This document shows positions 61,841 to 64,000 of a stretch of 64,000 nt of DNA, piece by piece. Source of the DNA: Pseudomonas sp. VD-NE ins (GTDB taxonomy: Bacteria; Pseudomonadota; Gammaproteobacteria; Pseudomonadales; Pseudomonadaceae); the NCBI RefSeq assembly GCF_031882575.1, contig NZ_CP134772.1:4483001-4547000 (forward strand), read 5' to 3'. Made by a program: the position numbers and the translations under genes. Under the pieces are notes generated by a model. The model saw only the letters and a program-made list of their open reading frames with translations. It had not been told where the DNA came from and ran no database searches. Position 1 is the stretch's first letter. Each line of letters starts with the position of its first letter.

Positions 61841-64000
61841 TTATTCAGCTTTGGCCTTCGTACGCTTGTCTTCAACCGTCCACTTGCCGCCGTCGAAGTA
61901 CGCCTTCCAACCGGTAGGCTTGCCATCGACTTCGGTCTGCACGTATTGCTCCTTGGTCTTGCGGCTGTAGCGGATCACCGCTGGCAAACCATCAGGATCC
62001 TTCTTCGGCGCGTCGCAGAGGAAGTGATACTTCGGATCGATTTCGTCCTTGTGCGGCACAATCTCGATCACCAGCGGAGCACGGGTCTCACGGTTTTTCG
62101 GGAACTGGCTGGCGGCCAGGAACAGACCTGAGGCACCATCACGGAGGATGTAGGTGTCGTTGACCTTTTCGCATTTCAGCTCAGGCATCTTCACCGGATC
62201 CATCTTCGGCGGCGCTGCATCACCGCTTTTCAGCAGTTTGCGGGTGTTCTTGCACTCAGGGTTGGTGCAACCGAAGAACTTGCCGAAACGGCCAGTCTTG
62301 AGCTGCATCTCGCTGCCGCACTTGTCGCATTCCAGGCTCGGACCTTCGTAGCCCTTGATGCGATAGCTGCCCTCTTCGATTTCGTAGCCGGCGCAATCCG
62401 GGTTGTTACCGCAGATGTGCAGCTTGCGCTTCTCGTCGAGCAGATAAGCGTCCATCGCCGTGCTGCAAATCGGGCAGCGATGCTTGCCGCGCAGAACCAG
62501 CGATTCCGACTCACCTTCGTCGTCCGCAGCAATCTCGTCGCCCGGCACCAGGTTGACGGTGGCCTTGCAGCGTTCTTTCGGCGGCAGGCTGTAGCCCGAG
62601 CAACCGAGGAACACGCCGGTCGACGCAGTACGAATCTGCATCGGACGACCACAGGTCGTGCACGGAATGTCGGTCATGACCGGCTGGTTGGCGCGCATGC
62701 CGCTTTCAGGGTTTTCGGCTACTTCGAGTTTCTTTTTGAAATCGCCGTAAAACTCGTCCAGCACGCTTTTCCAGTCGCGCTCGCCCTGTGCAACGTCATC
62801 GAGGTTCTCTTCCATGCCGGCAGTGAAGCCGTAGTCCATGAGGTTGGAGAAGCTTTCCGACAGGCGCTCGGTAACGATGTCGCCCATCTTTTCCGAGTAG
62901 AAACGACGGTTGTGCAAAGTCACATAGCCGCGATCCTGAATGGTCGAAATGATCGCGGCGTACGTCGAAGGACGACCGATACCGCGTTTCTCCATTTCTT
63001 TTACCAGACTGGCTTCCGAGTAACGCGCCGGCGGCTTGGTAAAGTGCTGGGACGGATCGAGCTTGATCAGCTTCATCACGTCGCCCTGCGCCATATCAGG
63101 CAGAACATCGTCGTCGCCTGGCTTGGCAATCTGCGGCATGACGCGGGTGTAACCGTCGAACTTGAGGATACGGCCCTTGGCACGCAGCTCGAAGTCACCA
63201 GCGCCTACGCTGACTGTGGTCGACAAGTATTGCGCCGGCAGCATCTGGCAAGCGAGGAACTGGCGCCAGATCAGCTCGTAGAGGCGCTCAGCGTCACGCT
63301 CCATGCCTGCGAGCTTGCTCGGCGTGGTGTTGGCGTCGGAAGGACGGATCGCTTCGTGAGCCTCTTGCGCGCCTTCTTTGCTGCTGTAGACGTTTGGCGT
63401 TTCCGGCAGGTACTTCTTGCCGAACTCGTCTTCAATGTAAGTGCGCGCCATCGCCACGGCATCGGCCGAGAGGTTGGTCGAGTCGGTACGCATATAAGTG
63501 ATGTAGCCGGCTTCGTACAGACGCTGGGCCATCATCATGGTTTTCTTCACGCCAAAGCCCAGGCGGTTACTCGCAGCCTGTTGCAGGGTCGACGTGATGA
63601 ATGGCGCCGAAGGCTTGCTGCTGGTCGGCTTGTCTTCGCGCTTGACGATGCTGTAGCTGGAAGACTTGAGCTTCTCCAGCGCGGCCATGGCCTGGGCTTC
63701 GTTGAGCGGCTTGAAGGCTTCGCCTTTCTCGCGAGCCACTTCGAAACGCACGGTCGAGCCTTTGGTGGTGCCGAGATCGGCATGCACTTCCCAGTACTCT
63801 TCCGGGTTGAATGCACGGATTTCACGCTCACGCTCGACCACCAGCTTCACGGCAACCGATTGCACGCGACCGGCAGACAGGCCACGGGCGATCTTCGCCC
63901 ACAGCAGCGGCGAGACCATGTAACCCACAACGCGGTCGAGGAAACGACGCGCCTGTTGCGCATTGACGCGATCGATGTCCAGCTCACCCGGCTCCGAGAA
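61841..64000 (-). CDS. topA: DNA topoisomerase I, C-terminal part
   Basis: This enzyme relaxes negative supercoils. The frame is open to the right edge, so about 720 codons are seen and the N-terminal Toprim region is largely outside the window. The catalytic Tyr in [11 protein letters not shown] is present, as are QRLYEAGYI and [19 protein letters not shown]. At the C-terminus are three zinc ribbons: CTTCGRP, CPICSTA and CDKCGSEM with their CX-type pairs, then a topoisomerase C-repeat domain. It ends with a Lys-rich KRTKAKAE. Confidence 0.96.
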   Translation of the reverse strand, partial: FSEPGELDIDRVNAQQARRFLDRVVGYMVSPLLWAKIARGLSAGRVQSVAVKLVVEREREIRAFNPEEYWEVHADLGTTKGSTVRFEVAREKGEAFKPLNEAQAMAALEKLKSSSYSIVKREDKPTSSKPSAPFITSTLQQAASNRLGFGVKKTMMMAQRLYEAGYITYMRTDSTNLSADAVAMARTYIEDEFGKKYLPETPNVYSSKEGAQEAHEAIRPSDANTTPSKLAGMERDAERLYELIWRQFLACQMLPAQYLSTTVSVGAGDFELRAKGRILKFDGYTRVMPQIAKPGDDDVLPDMAQGDVMKLIKLDPSQHFTKPPARYSEASLVKEMEKRGIGRPSTYAAIISTIQDRGYVTLHNRRFYSEKMGDIVTERLSESFSNLMDYGFTAGMEENLDDVAQGERDWKSVLDEFYGDFKKKLEVAENPESGMRANQPVMTDIPCTTCGRPMQIRTASTGVFLGCSGYSLPPKERCKATVNLVPGDEIAADDEGESESLVLRGKHRCPICSTAMDAYLLDEKRKLHICGNNPDCAGYEIEEGSYRIKGYEGPSLECDKCGSEMQLKTGRFGKFFGCTNPECKNTRKLLKSGDAAPPKMDPVKMPELKCEKVNDTYILRDGASGLFLAASQFPKNRETRAPLVIEIVPHKDEIDPKYHFLCDAPKKDPDGLPAVIRYSRKTKEQYVQTEVDGKPTGWKAYFDGGKWTVEDKRTKAKAE

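Overview
The window looks like a chromosome segment of a fluorescent Pseudomonas (P. fluorescens group). The basis is the gene content and order: dusA, tal, a STAS/PP2C pair, mlaA, queF, copRS, lolCDE, sthA, mfd, nagZ, psrA, lexA-sulA and topA follow blocks I know from P. aeruginosa (about PA2795-PA2810, PA2986-PA2993 and PA3001-PA3011). Short REP-type palindromes typical of the group fill many gene ends. No database search was possible, so all names rest on motifs, lengths and context.

Layout. At 1-738 is the end of an integrated element: a tyrosine recombinase cut by the left edge, reading away from dusA, with repeated TGGTACA sites. The element abuts dusA and appears to supply its start codon. 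A short exported protein and uppP follow. From about 3.2 to 26.6 kb lies a large exopolysaccharide locus: two winged-helix regulators, a priming undecaprenyl-phosphate hexose transferase, a Gfc/Yjb-type secretion set (gfcA, wza, gfcB, gfcC, gfcD), galE, galU, a stand-alone fragment resembling the last domain of phosphomannomutase, an SGNH esterase, an acyltransferase, a polymerase candidate, a flippase, a pyruvyltransferase, one GT4 glycosyltransferase, the Wzc/Wzb kinase-phosphatase pair and a secreted glycosidase. In P. aeruginosa dusA and tal are neighbours; here this locus separates them.

The exopolysaccharide genes form a nearly complete Wzx/Wzy system. There is one priming enzyme and one further glycosyltransferase, UDP-glucose and UDP-galactose supply (GalU, GalE), and pyruvyl and acyl decoration. 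The simplest reading is an acidic, pyruvylated and acylated glucose/galactose polymer with a very short (disaccharide) repeat. Chemically this resembles the galactoglucan marginalan described from fluorescent pseudomonads. Upstream regions of several of its operons share a sequence block (around ACTAANTGCCAT) that may mark a common regulon.

From 26.8 kb to the right end the genes are ordinary core functions: tal and an RssB-like regulator with its STAS partner, c-di-GMP-binding PilZ proteins, outer-membrane lipid and lipoprotein transport (MlaA, LolCDE), queuosine synthesis (QueF), copper response (CopRS, a cupredoxin), redox balance (SthA, an NAD-dependent GAPDH), transcription-coupled repair (Mfd), two convergent SWIM/SNF2 helicases, purine salvage, NagZ, PsrA with two operators, the LexA/SulA SOS pair with two LexA boxes, and topA cut by the right edge.
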